From the NCBI GenBank assembly GCA_000320605.2, contig KB445830.1, positions 4,913 to 63,354 on the forward strand: a stretch of 58,442 bases of DNA, in the 5' to 3' direction. The translations under genes were made by a program, and so were the position numbers. This document shows positions 10,246 to 21,380 of the stretch, piece after piece (positions within the stretch are counted from its first letter, which is position 1; each line of letters begins with the position of its first letter). The DNA is from Gelatoporia subvermispora B. Its lineage: Eukaryota > Basidiomycota > Agaricomycetes > Polyporales > Gelatoporiaceae. The notes beneath the pieces were generated by a model, which was given only the letters and a program-made list of their open reading frames with translations, did not search any database and had not been told where the DNA came from.

Positions 10246-10253
10246 TATATATA
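10246..10253 (-). promoter_or_regulatory. TATA-like element of kinase copy 1
   Basis: An AT-only block (ATATATAT within GAATATATATACGC on the minus strand) lies about 240 bases upstream of the start codon. The second kinase has TATAAA at the equivalent place in an otherwise homologous flank. Confidence 0.4.
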
Positions 10254-10340
10254 TTCTCTTCCCCCCTCCTCTTCCTTGTCTTTTCGAACGGGTCGGAGCG
10301 ACTCATTCGCAACAGGATAGTGTTTCTGACTAGCACCAGG

Positions 10341-10523
10341 CGCATTCGGAACGGTGTTCGAGTGCGCCGTCACGATCCTGACTGGCATCCCCGCACATAG
10401 ACAGTCTAGGCTCAGCTTTTCGAGAAACTAGCAGGCATTATCGGAAGCGAGAGCGGGGTAGCGCGTGTGACGCCGGAGGATGCCATCTTGTCTTGAGCAA
10501 GACGGATAGAATTCAGGACGGCA
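10341..10523. repeat. flank module shared with 14258-14445
   Basis: The order of blocks GTTCGAGTGCGCCGTCACGA, CCGCACATAG..TCTAGG and GCCGGAGGATGCCATCTTG is matched in the same orientation at 14258-14445. This is the left edge of a tandem segmental duplication that includes the ankyrin-family gene downstream. Confidence 0.55.
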
Positions 10524-11006
10524 CTTCACAACTTGGTTGTAAAGGTCAGTCAATGTTCGCAATTTCAGTCGAGCTTGACGCTTACCCTACGCAACTATGT
10601 CACATCTTCATGCAAAGCCATCAGGTGAGATTCGAATCACGCTTGCGGCCGTCGAGCAACAGTTGAATGCGCTACGATCCACGGTTAACACGTTGCACTT
10701 GCTCACTAGCACGACACTGTTCGCATGCAATCCGCATTCAATCAATGAACAGCATCATCGTCGGAACTCCAATATAAAATGGTTTGTCCCTATACGAATT
10801 AGTTACGCTCGCAACGGCGCTCTTCTGTACAAATGCCGAATCGCGCAAAACGCTGCAACACGGAGCGTTCTTGTCGGGCGCTTAATAACATCGCTGGATG
10901 CAGCGTTTTGCACCATTCGCTAAACTGTGCAGGATACACAGTTCGTGGGCCTTTACAGCCCATCGCCAAGGCGCTCGTGTATAATTGCTCTCAATCAGCA
11001 ACCACC

Positions 11007-13042
11007 ATGACCTCCGCACCCCGGCCCTCGCCTCAGCTTGATCTCGAACAGTGCGTTGCTCAATTCTCTACTCGATATGATCATATATACCCTCGCGTCC
11101 TTGCACTCATTTCACTTTCCGTCAAGTACCCTGTTTTGGGGGATATCGCTCATCTTTTTGCGATCAAGATCGATAGGGTGCATTGCCGTGGCCGATTTCT
11201 GGAGGTCATGGAAGAGGTGCACCAGGACTCGCTCGAGGAGTTCTCAGCAGCCCTATTTGACAAGTATGGGAGATTGAATTTTGATGTCGTGGATCACGAG
11301 TATATGAAGGGTAGTGGGGTATGGGTAAGAGAATTAGATGTCAACATTCTGCTCTATATCGAATCGGTACACTACTAGAGGTCCACGCTCCGGTGAGTTC
11401 CAAAGCTGGTTTCAAGTGGAAGCATCTCTGACTCCAGAACACGTAGTTTTGTCGAGCGGGATTAGCTTCGTGGATGCTCGATAAACTCATGCAGCCAAAG
11501 TACTTCAGACAGTCGCCGTACTCTCATACATCTGGTTTTGCCATCTGTCGACCGGCTGCAATTGCCGAGTATGCCAATGAAATCGAGCTCGATGCTGAGC
11601 AAGAACTGGTTGTGAACTTTTTCCGCAAGTTAAACGCTTCGCTGCTCCTGCATAAAGCATACTCTGATTTTGATTGACTGTGTCTTAGAACGGATATTGC
11701 CGTATCGGGCGCACACCGTATTTTGCCTGCGCACCCAATAACACTCGCCCTTCTCGCATGCTTGCTGCGTCCGATGATGTACCTGCGCACCAGTACCTCG
11801 GCCCTCCGGGTCCACCTTCCATGTCCACGGCATCAGACAAGGATCTAGCAGCACATTATCCAGTTCACGTTATCATAGCCGCATCTGCTCTCAGTGTGGT
11901 GGCGCAAGCTCTTGGTGCTGCCCATCGTCGTATTTCCGGTGCTGCTACTGTCAACGAGCAGGTGATCGGACAGCTGATTTTCACAGGATACGAAAACGAT
12001 GCGGCCGCCGTCCGCAGGCGCGATGAAGATGGACTTTCGCCTCTCCACCTGGCAGCTCAATTGCTTCACCTGCGTGCAATCAATGCCCTTCTTTCTCTTC
12101 CTCGCGACACCGGAGTACACGAAGATCTACACACACGAGAGAACGCCAACGGGGACTCTCCCTTGGAGTCATGCGAGCACATGGTGCGGGACGAGGGACA
12201 GCTTATGGAGACCGTATGGAGGAAGTGGGATGGATACCCAGAGCATGCTCTGAACGTGGTCCTCACTCTGCGGCGTGCGGCCGGAGAGCGAATCGAAGAA
12301 AAAGACGAGGAGTATATCCGGAAGCGCAAGAGGGGCTGCACGTGCGGACAGTGTGTCGCTGGATGGCTCTCCCCGCGCATAAAGTGCCGCCTCTTCGGTC
12401 AGTGTAATCCTGCAATTTTCGAATCAGTGTTCTGACTTCAGTTGCTCGATTTTCGTAGTCACAGCAGAGATGTTTCACGATGTCATGGACGCATGTAAGC
12501 CTACATTCGTCAGCCGTCGACCCTTGGACCCAAAGCTGTGCGGCTGGTGTTCAGCTGTAGACTATATCCCTGCCCACGTCTGGCCCGGCCTGTACAAATC
12601 ATTCTACCAAGCTTACCGGCTCGTCGTCATCGCAGTAGCCCACGTTCTCGGAAAACCTGGCGACCGCTGCTTACCGCTTCCACGAGTAGTGCCCAGCGCA
12701 CTGCTGTCCGGCGAGGTGAAACACTATGCGGATCACTGGAGCCAGGACCGCGCTCAGTTCTTCTTCGACAAAGGCGGCCGTGTAGAGTACGCACTCAACT
12801 ACATCACGGATGTCGCACTGGACCAATCGCCGCTTGGCGATGGTTGGTCCGACGAAATAAGGGAAGACGATGAAGAGTGGAATGCACTACCGAAATGCAC
12901 TAATGATCTCGCGTTTGTGATGGCCAGGCAACAGCTGGGACTCGACCCCTCGCAGAAATGGGGCCCATATTATTTTCCATGGGATATGACGGGCGAAGTA
13001 CACATGGACGATGATGACGACAACGACGATATGTTGGAGTAG
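11007..13042 (+). CDS. ankyrin-type family protein, copy 1 (splice sites doubtful)
   Basis: Homologue of the intact copy at 19438-21380. Expected exons are 11007-11366, 11447-11629, 11689-12397 and 12459-13042. Residues ESV/LEEFSAALFDKYGRL in exon 1 and VVNFFRK in exon 2 match the paralogue. Exon 3 carries an ankyrin-like DEDGLSPLHLAAQ, then KRGCTCGQCVAGWLSP. Exon 4 carries GLYKSFYQAYRL and WNALPKCTNDLAF, and ends in an acidic tail. Two defects are visible. At intron 1 the conserved GTGAGT donor is preceded by an in-frame TAG, which is avoided only by a weak upstream GTACAC donor. At intron 2 the sequence is AAGTTAAAC where the paralogue has AAG|GTATTT, so an in-phase GT is lacking. It may be a young pseudogene or be spliced unusually. 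The function is unknown. Confidence 0.6.
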
Positions 13043-13388
13043 GCTAACCCTATTCTTCTGCTCCTTACCTATCGTCGCGCAAGTTTGGCCTTTGCCAAGC
13101 TCAGACAAGTGCAAGCCTTCAATAGAGGAACACCATGGCTTTCGTGCCGCATAGCTGACGAACTGGAAGCAAGACAATGATGAAAGGTACATTATTCGGC
13201 TGGCCTGTACACGACTAATGTCGAATCCAAATGAATAGTTTCGTTATGTGCATCAGGCCGCAACTAACAGCAAGTGACCAAGCCTTTCCGTGCCGATAAG
13301 CATATCTTGAAGTGAGGTCCCGCTTGACTCGAGTATGGTCACGCAACGTTGTCAACAGTTCGCAGTGTTCGATGTCAAACGTTGACAT

Positions 13389-13745
13389 GTGGAAGATCAG
13401 TGCAGGGAAAACGCGAACGGTGAGCCCGGCTTCGGGATGCGCGTACGGAAGGAGATGCTCAGCGCGGAGGAGAGTACAGAGTACGAGACGCCGCCGATGC
13501 TGTGCGAGGGCGTGCTGCTGCTCGGGCCTGTGCACGGAGGATGTGGCGGATGCGGTCATGCGCAGGTTATAAGCACGTGTTCGACGAAGTTTGGGGCCTC
13601 GGTGGATGGTACATATGAGCATCGCGGGGGTAGGCACGCCGGATAGTATCAATGACACATCGACTACGGTGAGCCGCGTGAGATCTCAGAGAGTGTGAAT
13701 ACTCTTCCAGTCGACGCATGGCTCGTACTGGAGGATGTGCCGTGT
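13389..13745 (+). pseudogene. orphan fragment of the aspartic-protease cytosolic tail, copy 1
   Basis: Frames here read EPGFGMRVRKEM..YETPP, then TEDVADAVMRRL, then SIAGVGTPDS, and finally a piece like VLEDV. These match, in order, the protease tail blocks GFGVRARKMEADDDETPP, SEDVADLGMRG, SMAGVGTPRRG and MVLEEDV. Stops and frame changes interrupt it and no catalytic domain is present. It lies 350 bases behind ankyrin copy 1. Confidence 0.65.
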
Positions 13746-13972
13746 GCCGATAGACAAGCAGCTCCATCCTATTGGTTCACAGCGCCTGCAGCGTGCTGCC
13801 AACCTGATGCGCTCGCCCCGCTGCCACCGCTATGAGCCCAAGAGCCTCATCCTGCTGGTTTATAAGTACTGATCTGTGCCCTTTCTGGCTGTTCCTGCGT
13901 GGTCCGGGGGAAGAAGAGGGCATCGGGATATATGATCTATGCAGCATGCTACGCACTTGCTCTATTGCACTC

Positions 13973-14273
13973 ATCCATTTGTTTCCGCTGTTGCATATCT
14001 CGACGAATTCTGGCTCGTACCAGTTGTTGTACGCTCACCGGCTTGCACTTACCGATCCTATCCTTCTGTCAGCTTGCACAATATGTGGGTAGTGCTCGTC
14101 ACTAGAACTCGGGCTGACGTCATATCTGCCCTGTGTATAGCCAGATCAGCGCTGCGAACGATGCTTCTTGAGGTACACTTTCTGCGAGGATGTAGTTGGT
14201 GAATGGAAGGGAGCTCACTGAGTTCGAGGAAGTTGAGAAGGCGACAATGAGATGTGGGCACCCGTCGGCACGT
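13973..14273. repeat. spacer repeat, copy 1 (pairs with 15230-15480)
   Basis: Blocks such as GGGTAGTGCTCGTCACT, TGTATAGCC..GTCAGCGC and GAATGGAAGGGAGCTCA recur in the same order and orientation at 15230-15480. Copy 2 is somewhat shorter. It is part of the tandem array. Confidence 0.65.
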
Positions 14274-14445
14274 TACGGGGTTCGAGTACGCCGTCATGAT
14301 CTTGACTGACGCTCTCGCACGTAGGGGGCCTAGGAGCAACTACCTTAAAAAGTAGACGAGTCACGGTCGAAATTGGCACGGCGTACGCGTTGCCGGACGA
14401 TGCTTTCTCGTCCTTGAGTAAGGCGGTTATGAACTTCGGACGGCG
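14258..14445. repeat. flank module, copy 2 (pairs with 10341-10523)
   Basis: GGTTCGAGTACGCCGTCATGA and GCCGGACGATGC..GTCCTTGAG match the module upstream of ankyrin copy 1. Here it is followed almost directly by a 3' remnant of the ankyrin gene, implying that most of this unit's gene was deleted. Confidence 0.55.
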
Positions 14446-14454
14446 CGTTATGGG

Positions 14455-14730
14455 CTTGTAGAGGTGAATCGCTGGAATATGCGCTCGACTGCATTGTGCA
14501 CACGGCAATGGCTCAGTCTCCGCTTAGCAATGGCGGATAGAGGGGTGACAAAGGACAATGTAGAGTGGAACACGCTTCCGAAATGTGCCAATGACCTCGA
14601 GTTCGCGATGATCAGGCAACAGATAGGCCTCAATCCCCCGCATAAATGGGGGCCGTATTCACTTGGAGAAGACAGTGAGGAAGAGGATGAGCATATGGTC
14701 GTGGACGCGGATGACAATTACCTGGGGTGA
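14455..14730 (+). pseudogene. 3' remnant of an ankyrin-family gene
   Basis: The segment reads ESLEYALDCIVHTAMAQSPL, then after a frame change WNTLPKCANDLEFAMIRQQ, KWGPYSLGED and an acidic tail with a stop. These are the last 90 residues of the family (compare WNALPRCVNDLEFEM and KWGPYVLGED in the intact copy). Nothing upstream of this block remains. Confidence 0.75.
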
Positions 14731-14835
14731 TGGGACTCGGGCTTGGAAAGTGGGCGTCATGTCTCTGTAGGAACACTGTTCAGAGCGACCAATGCAGCTG
14801 TTGGCGAGTATATATTGACTACTCCCTCCGACGTG

Positions 14836-15235
14836 CGCCGGGCGTACACACGCCCCCGTACGACACGTCGGTGTATGACCCCACAATCAAAGCCCACCCG
14901 AAACGCGTACCGCCTCGCGAGACGCGTGTCTGGCACAGAGGTGGACGCCACAAGGCTCGTGGACGGCCGTGATGCGAGCGAGACTGGGCGGGTCCTGACC
15001 GGCGGAAGATACATGCCGCACATGCAGCCTCGCAGGTTCGCACAGGCGGAATATGGCCGAGGGCGTGCTGCTGCTCGGGCCCACGCACTCGCCGAGACGG
15101 GGAGGAGGAGGAGGAACGGCACGTCGACTACGGCGAGTCGCACGAGATCTCCGAGAGTGCGGGCGCGAGTCGAGTCGACGCATTGGAGGAGGATGTGGCC
15201 TTCACGGCATCCGTCATCGGGTAAGGAGTCCCTCA
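14836..15235 (+). pseudogene. orphan fragment of the aspartic-protease cytosolic tail, copy 2
   Basis: The frame reads NAYRLARRVSGTEVDATRLV, matching the protease tail VAYRLARRVSDTEADAATLV. It continues with a GVLLLG block, and in a shifted frame ends with SRVDALEEDV, matching IDSMVLEEDV. Frameshifts separate the blocks. It directly follows the ankyrin 3' remnant, as copy 1 follows ankyrin copy 1. Confidence 0.7.
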
Positions 15236-15480
15236 TTCGCTCGTTTCCACCGTTGCATATCTTGACGCACTCTGGCTCGCACCAGTCCTGTTCCTCTCCC
15301 TCTGTCGCGGGTAGTGCTCGTCACTGGAACACGGGCTTATCTGCCCTATGTATAGCCGGGTCAGCGCCGCGAACAGTGCATTACGAGGTACACCGCCTGC
15401 GATAACGTAGCTGGTCAATGGAAGGGAGCTCATTGAGCTCGAGGAAGCTGGGATGTTGACGATGAGATGTGGGCTGGCGC
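15230..15480. repeat. spacer repeat, copy 2
   Basis: Direct repeat of 13973-14273, with the same block order. It leads into the ankyrin-family pseudogene that starts near 15666. Confidence 0.65.
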
Positions 15481-15665
15481 CCAACGCGACGCTCGACACC
15501 TGGTGGGTCCTCCCTCGTCTGGTCTCTGCGCCGCTGGTCTGCGCCTCGAACGTTAGCTATCATCTGCGCACAATGCCCACCAACCCTTCGGACCCGTGCC
15601 GCCCGCTCTAGCTAGACTTGCCCCTGTCGATGCCCGCATGCGCATGTTGTCGACCTCGGACCACC

Positions 15666-17183
15666 ATGTCCACCACTCTGCTAACCCCGCCGCTTCAAGT
15701 CAAACCTCGGGCAATGCACCGCCGAATTCTCAGCCGTACCTGACGACAAACATTCGCACGTCCTCACCCGCATCTCGCTCTCCGTCGCCTATCCCGGCCA
15801 TGCCAAAGTAGCGCGTCTCTGCGTTCCAAGTCAACCGGCGCCGCTGCCGCGGCCAGTTTGTCGAGCTCATGGACGACATGTCCCAAGAACTCCAAGAGTT
15901 CTCGGCGGCGCTCTTCGACAAGCATGGGCGGCTGATTCAGAAGCCTGAGCTGGTGCATAACGAGTATCGTACCCTGTAGCAGAGTCTGGGGGAGGGAAAT
16001 GGACAGCGGGTCATTGCTTTACATTGAGTCTATCGAGGTCAACGTCCTGGTGAGCTTCGAGTGCTATCATGACCCGGGGCACTTCTCATAGGATGATATC
16101 AGGTTTCGCAGAGCGGAGCTAGCTTCTTGGCTACTCAAAAAGCTCATACAATCTCATTATGCGGATCCTCACGGGTTGGACATCTGCTGGCCAACTCTAA
16201 ACGACAGGCCCGCAAATGAGACCGAGTTCAACGCTCAGCGACACCTAATTGCGAACCTCTTCCGCAAGGCATGAGCATCATCGCGGTCGACGCAGAGCCG
16301 TTGTGTGAAACTGAACAACTGCTCCCCTCGGGATGGCTTCCGCCGCGTCGGCCGCACGCCCTTCTTCGCCTTCACACTCGACCCTACCCACCCTTCGCAC
16401 GCGCTCGCCGCACCCGACGACGCTCCTGCGCACCCACAGCCCGTCTACGACAACCCCACCAAAATCCCAGTCCCAGAGTAGATAAAACAGCGCCAAACCG
16501 AAGCGCGAGCCGCACGCTGCCCCGTCCACGCCGCCATCACCGCAAGCCTGCCCCAGACCGCGCGCAGCATGCTGGGCCCCATGAACCCCCCCACCGGACG
16601 CACCATGTTCCATCGTCCCAGCGCTCGGCTCGACGGTCGAAGAGCGAACCCGCCCAGCGTACGGGCGGCGCAACCACAACGGGCCCTCTCGCCGCTCCAT
16701 CTCGCCGCAGGCCTGCACCACCTCTGCGCGGTCCCCGCGGAGCAGGCGTGCGCGACAATCCCAGCGCGCGCGACCACGAGGGCGGGCTCGCCCGCTAGCT
16801 GGAAGTCTGCTCGCGCGAGATGCGCACGGCGCGCGCGAGTCCGTGGAGACGCCGGCGCGCTGGGACGGCTAACCGGACGAGTCGCGCCGGGTGTCCCTCG
16901 CGCTGCGACGAGCAGCCGGGGGAGAGGTGGCAGAGCGCGACGATGTGTGCGTTCAAAGGCGAAAGTGGGGCTGCACCTGCGGGCAGTGCGCCGCGGGGTG
17001 GCTCTCGCCGCGCATGTGGATGAATGGGTCGCGCTCCTGGCTTGTACGAATGACCTCGACTTTGCGCTGGTCGAGTCGAAGCTCGGCTTGGTGCCTTCGC
17101 AGCGGTGGGGCCCGTGCTTCCCTGGGGCTGAGGACGAGGACGTGCATGGCGATAGCAATGAGGATGAGGATATGTCAAACTAG
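15666..17183 (+). pseudogene. ankyrin-family pseudogene, copy 2
   Basis: Recognisable blocks appear in family order but in changing frames. MSTTLLT starts it; then come SHVLTRISLSVAYP, QVNRRRCRGQFVELMDDM, ELQEFSAALFDKHGRL (followed by a stop), VWGREMDSGSLLYIES, the exon-3 start FRRVGRTPFFAF (ending in a TAG), RALSPLHLAAGLHHL, a shifted KWGCTCGQCAAGWLSPRM, and NDLDFALVESKLGLVPSQRW with an acidic end. The 5' half of exon 4 is deleted, since the CxCxxC block runs almost straight into the C-terminal block. Where the paralogue has an AAG|GT donor, this copy has AAG|GC. It is clearly inactive and more GC-rich than its neighbours. Confidence 0.8.
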
Positions 17184-17599
17184 TGCGTCTTGTTCTCGGT
17201 CGGTTGTAAGTAATCGAAGTAAACCTGGGAGTGTCAGCATAATTGTATTGCTATCCTTCTTGGTATCTCAGATTGTGTGACATGCAAAAGCAACATGCAC
17301 TCAACCCGGCCCTCGGACCAACTTCACAATCACTTCAGCGACGAAACAGCAGAAGATGAGATTCACGGACGCCCATTGTACCTTCGATAAGAGCAATGCG
17401 ACCGTGCGGATCCTCTAGAAGTGATCAGGCATATCGGTACAAGAAAAGGGTGCAATTTGAGACTAAGCCGGCGGTCGAGAGCGAGGGCAAATGCGCCAAA
17501 ACGGCCAGTTGGCCCGCGGCACTTACTCGACGCAGCGCTGCCCACACCCGGTACACACACAATAGCGCTGTTGCACATGTCTTTTTCCACCAATGCACA

Positions 17600-18960
17600 T
17601 AGAGCGTTTGCACACACCGCCCACGAGCCGTGTGAGACTACCTCAAATCGATTATTCTCAGGCGCGCAGTCGGCCCTGTCCGACTGGTGCGTCATCAACA
17701 TTCGGCATCATCCATGGTAGGGCGTCCAAGCAAGTGCGCCAAGTCGTCGTCTTTGGGTGCGGAGTCACATCTCGGCGGCTTATTCTCGCTACTCCTCAGG
17801 CGTTTAACTGGGCGCAAAGAGGAGACTTCGACCTTCCATTAGCCGCTTAACCATGAGGGAATGACAGATCTTCACTGCTCAGAGTTCTGTCGTCCACCAG
17901 ACGCTCGAGCGAGGCTGGATGCCAGATTTCTACCATTTACTAGGTACTGTGTCAGGCAAAAATAGTCCAATGCAGCGCTGTCCACACCCGGTAATTGCAG
18001 AGCCGCCTTGTCGGTCTTGTCTCATTCTACCAGCACACATCGAGCGTTTACTTTCATTGCTTATGATTGCAAGTGCAGTGGGACTGCGCTAAATCCACCA
18101 TTCCCAGGCGCACAGTCGACTCCGTCTAGACTCTAAATGATTCATCATCGACATTTGGTGCTATCCATAGCTGGACGTTTAATCGATGCATCGATGGTGC
18201 AACCCAATCTTGCCAAATCTTGCATTCTGCATCGTTCAGTAATTCATAGCGCTTCTCGTTCCCCATGCCACCATGTTCATAGCCATATTTACGCACATAA
18301 ATATCGGGTCTGCAGGTCCTCATCGAGTATGAGACAGCGAAAAACTGTAACTCATACATACATTGTAGATCCCGATTCCCCAGGACAGGCGAATCCTCAT
18401 CGCAAACAAATTATAAAAAGAGCACGCTCCATGGGCGTATTACTGCGTTCACAGCGCCTTTAGAGAAACAGCGCGGATTCCTGGCAAAAATCGGACGTCT
18501 TCGTACAAATCGATATCTGAGTTCACAAGCGTGAACTATAACAAGTGTAATCGGATTACAATTTTTGTTTGGTACAATGTTGTCTCTGCCCACATTACCA
18601 TTGGTCTTCTGAGTCATTGTCACGCTACTCCACACAGAACAGCTGATCTCATCAGCACGGCCATCGGTGTCTGCACCGTGAAGTACGCTACAGGATTGAA
18701 CTGTCTCTCCTTAGGTACACGGTCGAATCTCATTAGCACATGGGCGGCATTCCTCACATGTTCAACAGAGTGCGAAGAGGATATTTCGACCTTTCATTCA
18801 ACACTTAGCCGTAAACGAATGACAGATTCTTGCTGCTCAGATCTTCAGCGTTCACCAGGCGCTAGAGTGAGTCCATATGGCGAATTTCTACCATCTATTA
18901 GACGCTGCGTCAAGTGCAAGTGGCAGACTCGACACCATTGGCGACCACAGCCCTGTCAGC
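17600..18960. repeat. diverged direct repeats between ankyrin copies
   Basis: A block near CTCAAATCGATTATTCTCAGG with GCGCAGTCGGCCCTG (about 17640) recurs near 18090 and again near 19220. A longer block around TTCGACCTTCCATTAGCC and ATGACAGATCTTCACTGCTC (17780-17957) recurs at 18729-18912. GCAGCGCTGCCCACACCCGGTA near 17530 recurs near 17970. No protein is recognised. It looks like duplicated upstream DNA of the ankyrin family. Confidence 0.5.
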
Positions 18961-19380
18961 TGAATTTTATAGTCTGTACCGCACAATGATTTTTGAATGA
19001 TCCCACTTAGGGCCTCACGTCGTTATGACTTACCTCTTGACCACGATGTATACCATGCACCTGCTCTAGCTCTCATTCGATCTTAAGCAATGCACCACAG
19101 CCCCGTAGTAAACCAAATAATGTTTATCCACACCTTCTTATATACATTTATATACATTTTGCTCCTGGTAAGTCGTTCCAGATATTCCAAGGTAGGTTGC
19201 CTCCTCAAGCCACCGGACGGCTCCAAATCGACCATCCTTAGGCGCACAGTCAATCCTTTTATGGATCGGCGACGGATTGTGTATCCGACGCCATCTACAA
19301 TGTACAAGCGCTCACAGATCGACTTCCAGATGGCACATTTGAGACCATCAACGCACAGGGCATTCTGCACTGTCCGGTAA

Positions 19381-19390
19381 TATATATATA
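19381..19390 (+). promoter_or_regulatory. TATA element of ankyrin-family copy 3
   Basis: TATATATATA lies 48 bases upstream of the start codon at 19438, a plausible core promoter for the only intact family member. Confidence 0.5.
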
Positions 19391-19437
19391 GGATACCGCT
19401 TCGGGCGTCTGTTGTTAAGTTCTTTCCCTCGACCAGC

Positions 19438-21380
19438 ATGTCCACCGTGCAATTGTCCTTGTCTTCCCTCGATCTCGAGCAGTGTATCGCAGAGATATTC
19501 ACTATGCCTGATAATGCGCACCCACACGTTCTTTCATATCTCTCGCTCTCGGTCAGTCATCCTCTCCATCTCGAAGTAGCCCGCCTCTCCGCCGTTCAGA
19601 TCAACAGAGCGCACTACCACGGCGGCTTTTTGGAAGTCATAGGAGGGGTATCTCAGGAGCTTAAGGACTTCTCAGAAGCACTCTTCGATAAACACGGAAG
19701 ACTCAAATATGATCTCATCAACCATGAATATCTCAAAGGAAGTGGTGTCTGGGGGAGGGAAATGGACAATGGTCTATTGCTGTATATCGAATCGGTGATG
19801 GTGGAGGCCTCGGTAAGTCCTATCATTACTCTGGAGAGAATGATTCTCAGCCCAAAATATCTAGTTCCGCAATGCCGGTCTGGCGTCATGGATGCTCAAT
19901 AAGCTCATACAGTCCGAGCATGTAGCTCTATCTGGGTTTATGATTTGTCTGCCGGCTCCGATAATCGAGCCCACGAATGAGGTCAATTTCACAGCTCAAG
20001 TCGAACTAGTCGTGAACTTCTTCCGCAAGGTATTTATTGTGTAACTTCTATAGAGGCATCTCTGATCCCAATCGGTTGGCGGTTAGAACGGATACCGCCG
20101 CATTGGACGTACATCGTTCTTCGCCTATACACCCAACACTACTCACCCTTCGCACAATCTCACTGCATCCGAAGACCCTGATCGGCGGCAGATTGAATCC
20201 CAAGACCTCCATTCAGTGCCAACACAAGCTAGAGCAGCACGCTATGTCGTACATTCAATTATAGTCGCCAGTTCTACTCAGAGCGTGAGCCTCATGGACG
20301 TTGTCTCCCGTCGTGGGGGCCTCTCTGTTACTGCAGCCTCCGGATTCGCTGCTCAACTTATCCTCGCAGCGTACGAGAGGGATCCTACTTCCGTGCGTCA
20401 ACGCGACAGCTCCGGACTTTCTCCCCTGCACCTCGCGGCTCTTGCACATTCCTTGGGCGCTGTCAATGCTCTTCTTTCACTTCCTCCCGAGGCCGGTGTA
20501 TATGACGATCTAAGCTCACGAGACAATGCCGATTGCGACACTCCGCTAGAGACGTGCGAGCGCGAAATGCGGAACCTGCGGGGATGTAGGGAGAGCTCGA
20601 AGCAGGCTTGGTACGGGTATCCGGACGATGCATTGAGAGTGATCCTTGCTCTTAGACGTGCTGCTGGAGAAGAAATTGAAGAATCTGACGAGGAATATAT
20701 CAAGAAGCGAAAGTGGGGATGCACGTGCGGGCAATGCATCGTAGGATGGCTATCATTGCGCATGAAATACCGTCTCCACGGTAAGCATATTGGTCTATGA
20801 CGCGTCTCGACATTCTCTCATTAAGTATTCGACAACGATAGCAACTGCAAAGGGACTGTACAACATCATGGGCATACGCACACCCACATTTATCAACCAT
20901 CATTCATTGGCGCCCGGGTTATACCACTGCTGTCCGACTCTCGAATTTATCCCATCCCACATTCGACCCAGCCTGTACAAGTCGTTCTACCAGGCCTACA
21001 GGCTCGTTTTCATTGCAGCATCCCGCGTTCTCGAGAAGCACGGCGAGTTTTGTCTACCGACGACGCGTGCTGTTTTGGAGACAATGCTACTGGGTGAGGT
21101 GCAGAACTACGCAAATCACTGGAGCAGGGGCCGCGGTGAGTTCTTCTTCAAGAAAGGCGGGAAAGTGGAGTATGCTCTCGACTGCGTCATGCATGCAGCA
21201 ATAGATCAGTCTCCGCTTGGTAATGGCGAATTCGATAGGTTGAGGGAGCGTGATGAAGAGTGGAACGCACTTCCGAGATGCGTCAATGATCTCGAGTTTG
21301 AGATGGTCAGGCAGCAGATAGGTCTTGATCCCTCGCAAAAATGGGGCCCGTATGTGCTGGGAGAAGATGCGGAGAGCTAG
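19438..21380 (+). CDS. ankyrin-type family protein, copy 3 (intact)
   Basis: Four exons (19438-19812, 19865-20029, 20087-20780, 20842-21380) with canonical GT-AG introns of 52, 57 and 61 bases join in frame to 590 residues. The N-terminal third (LDLEQCIAEIF..SEALFDKHGRL, LLYIES) is family-specific. The middle carries one to two ankyrin-like units: DSSGLSPLHLAALAHS followed by AVNALLSLP. Next come a charged helix and KWGCTCGQCIVGWLSLRM, a conserved CxCxxC block that may bind metal. The C-terminal domain has SLYKSFYQAYRL, FFFKKGGKVEYAL and WNALPRCVNDLEFEM, and ends KWGPYVLGEDAES. Homologues of this kind are, as far as I know, uncharacterised Agaricomycete proteins. No signal peptide or membrane helix is seen. 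Confidence 0.85.

Noticed and set aside
10618..10640. GATTCGAATC near 10625 as a tRNA T-loop
   Set aside because: No acceptor stem, anticodon arm or A box is found upstream; no tRNA supported.
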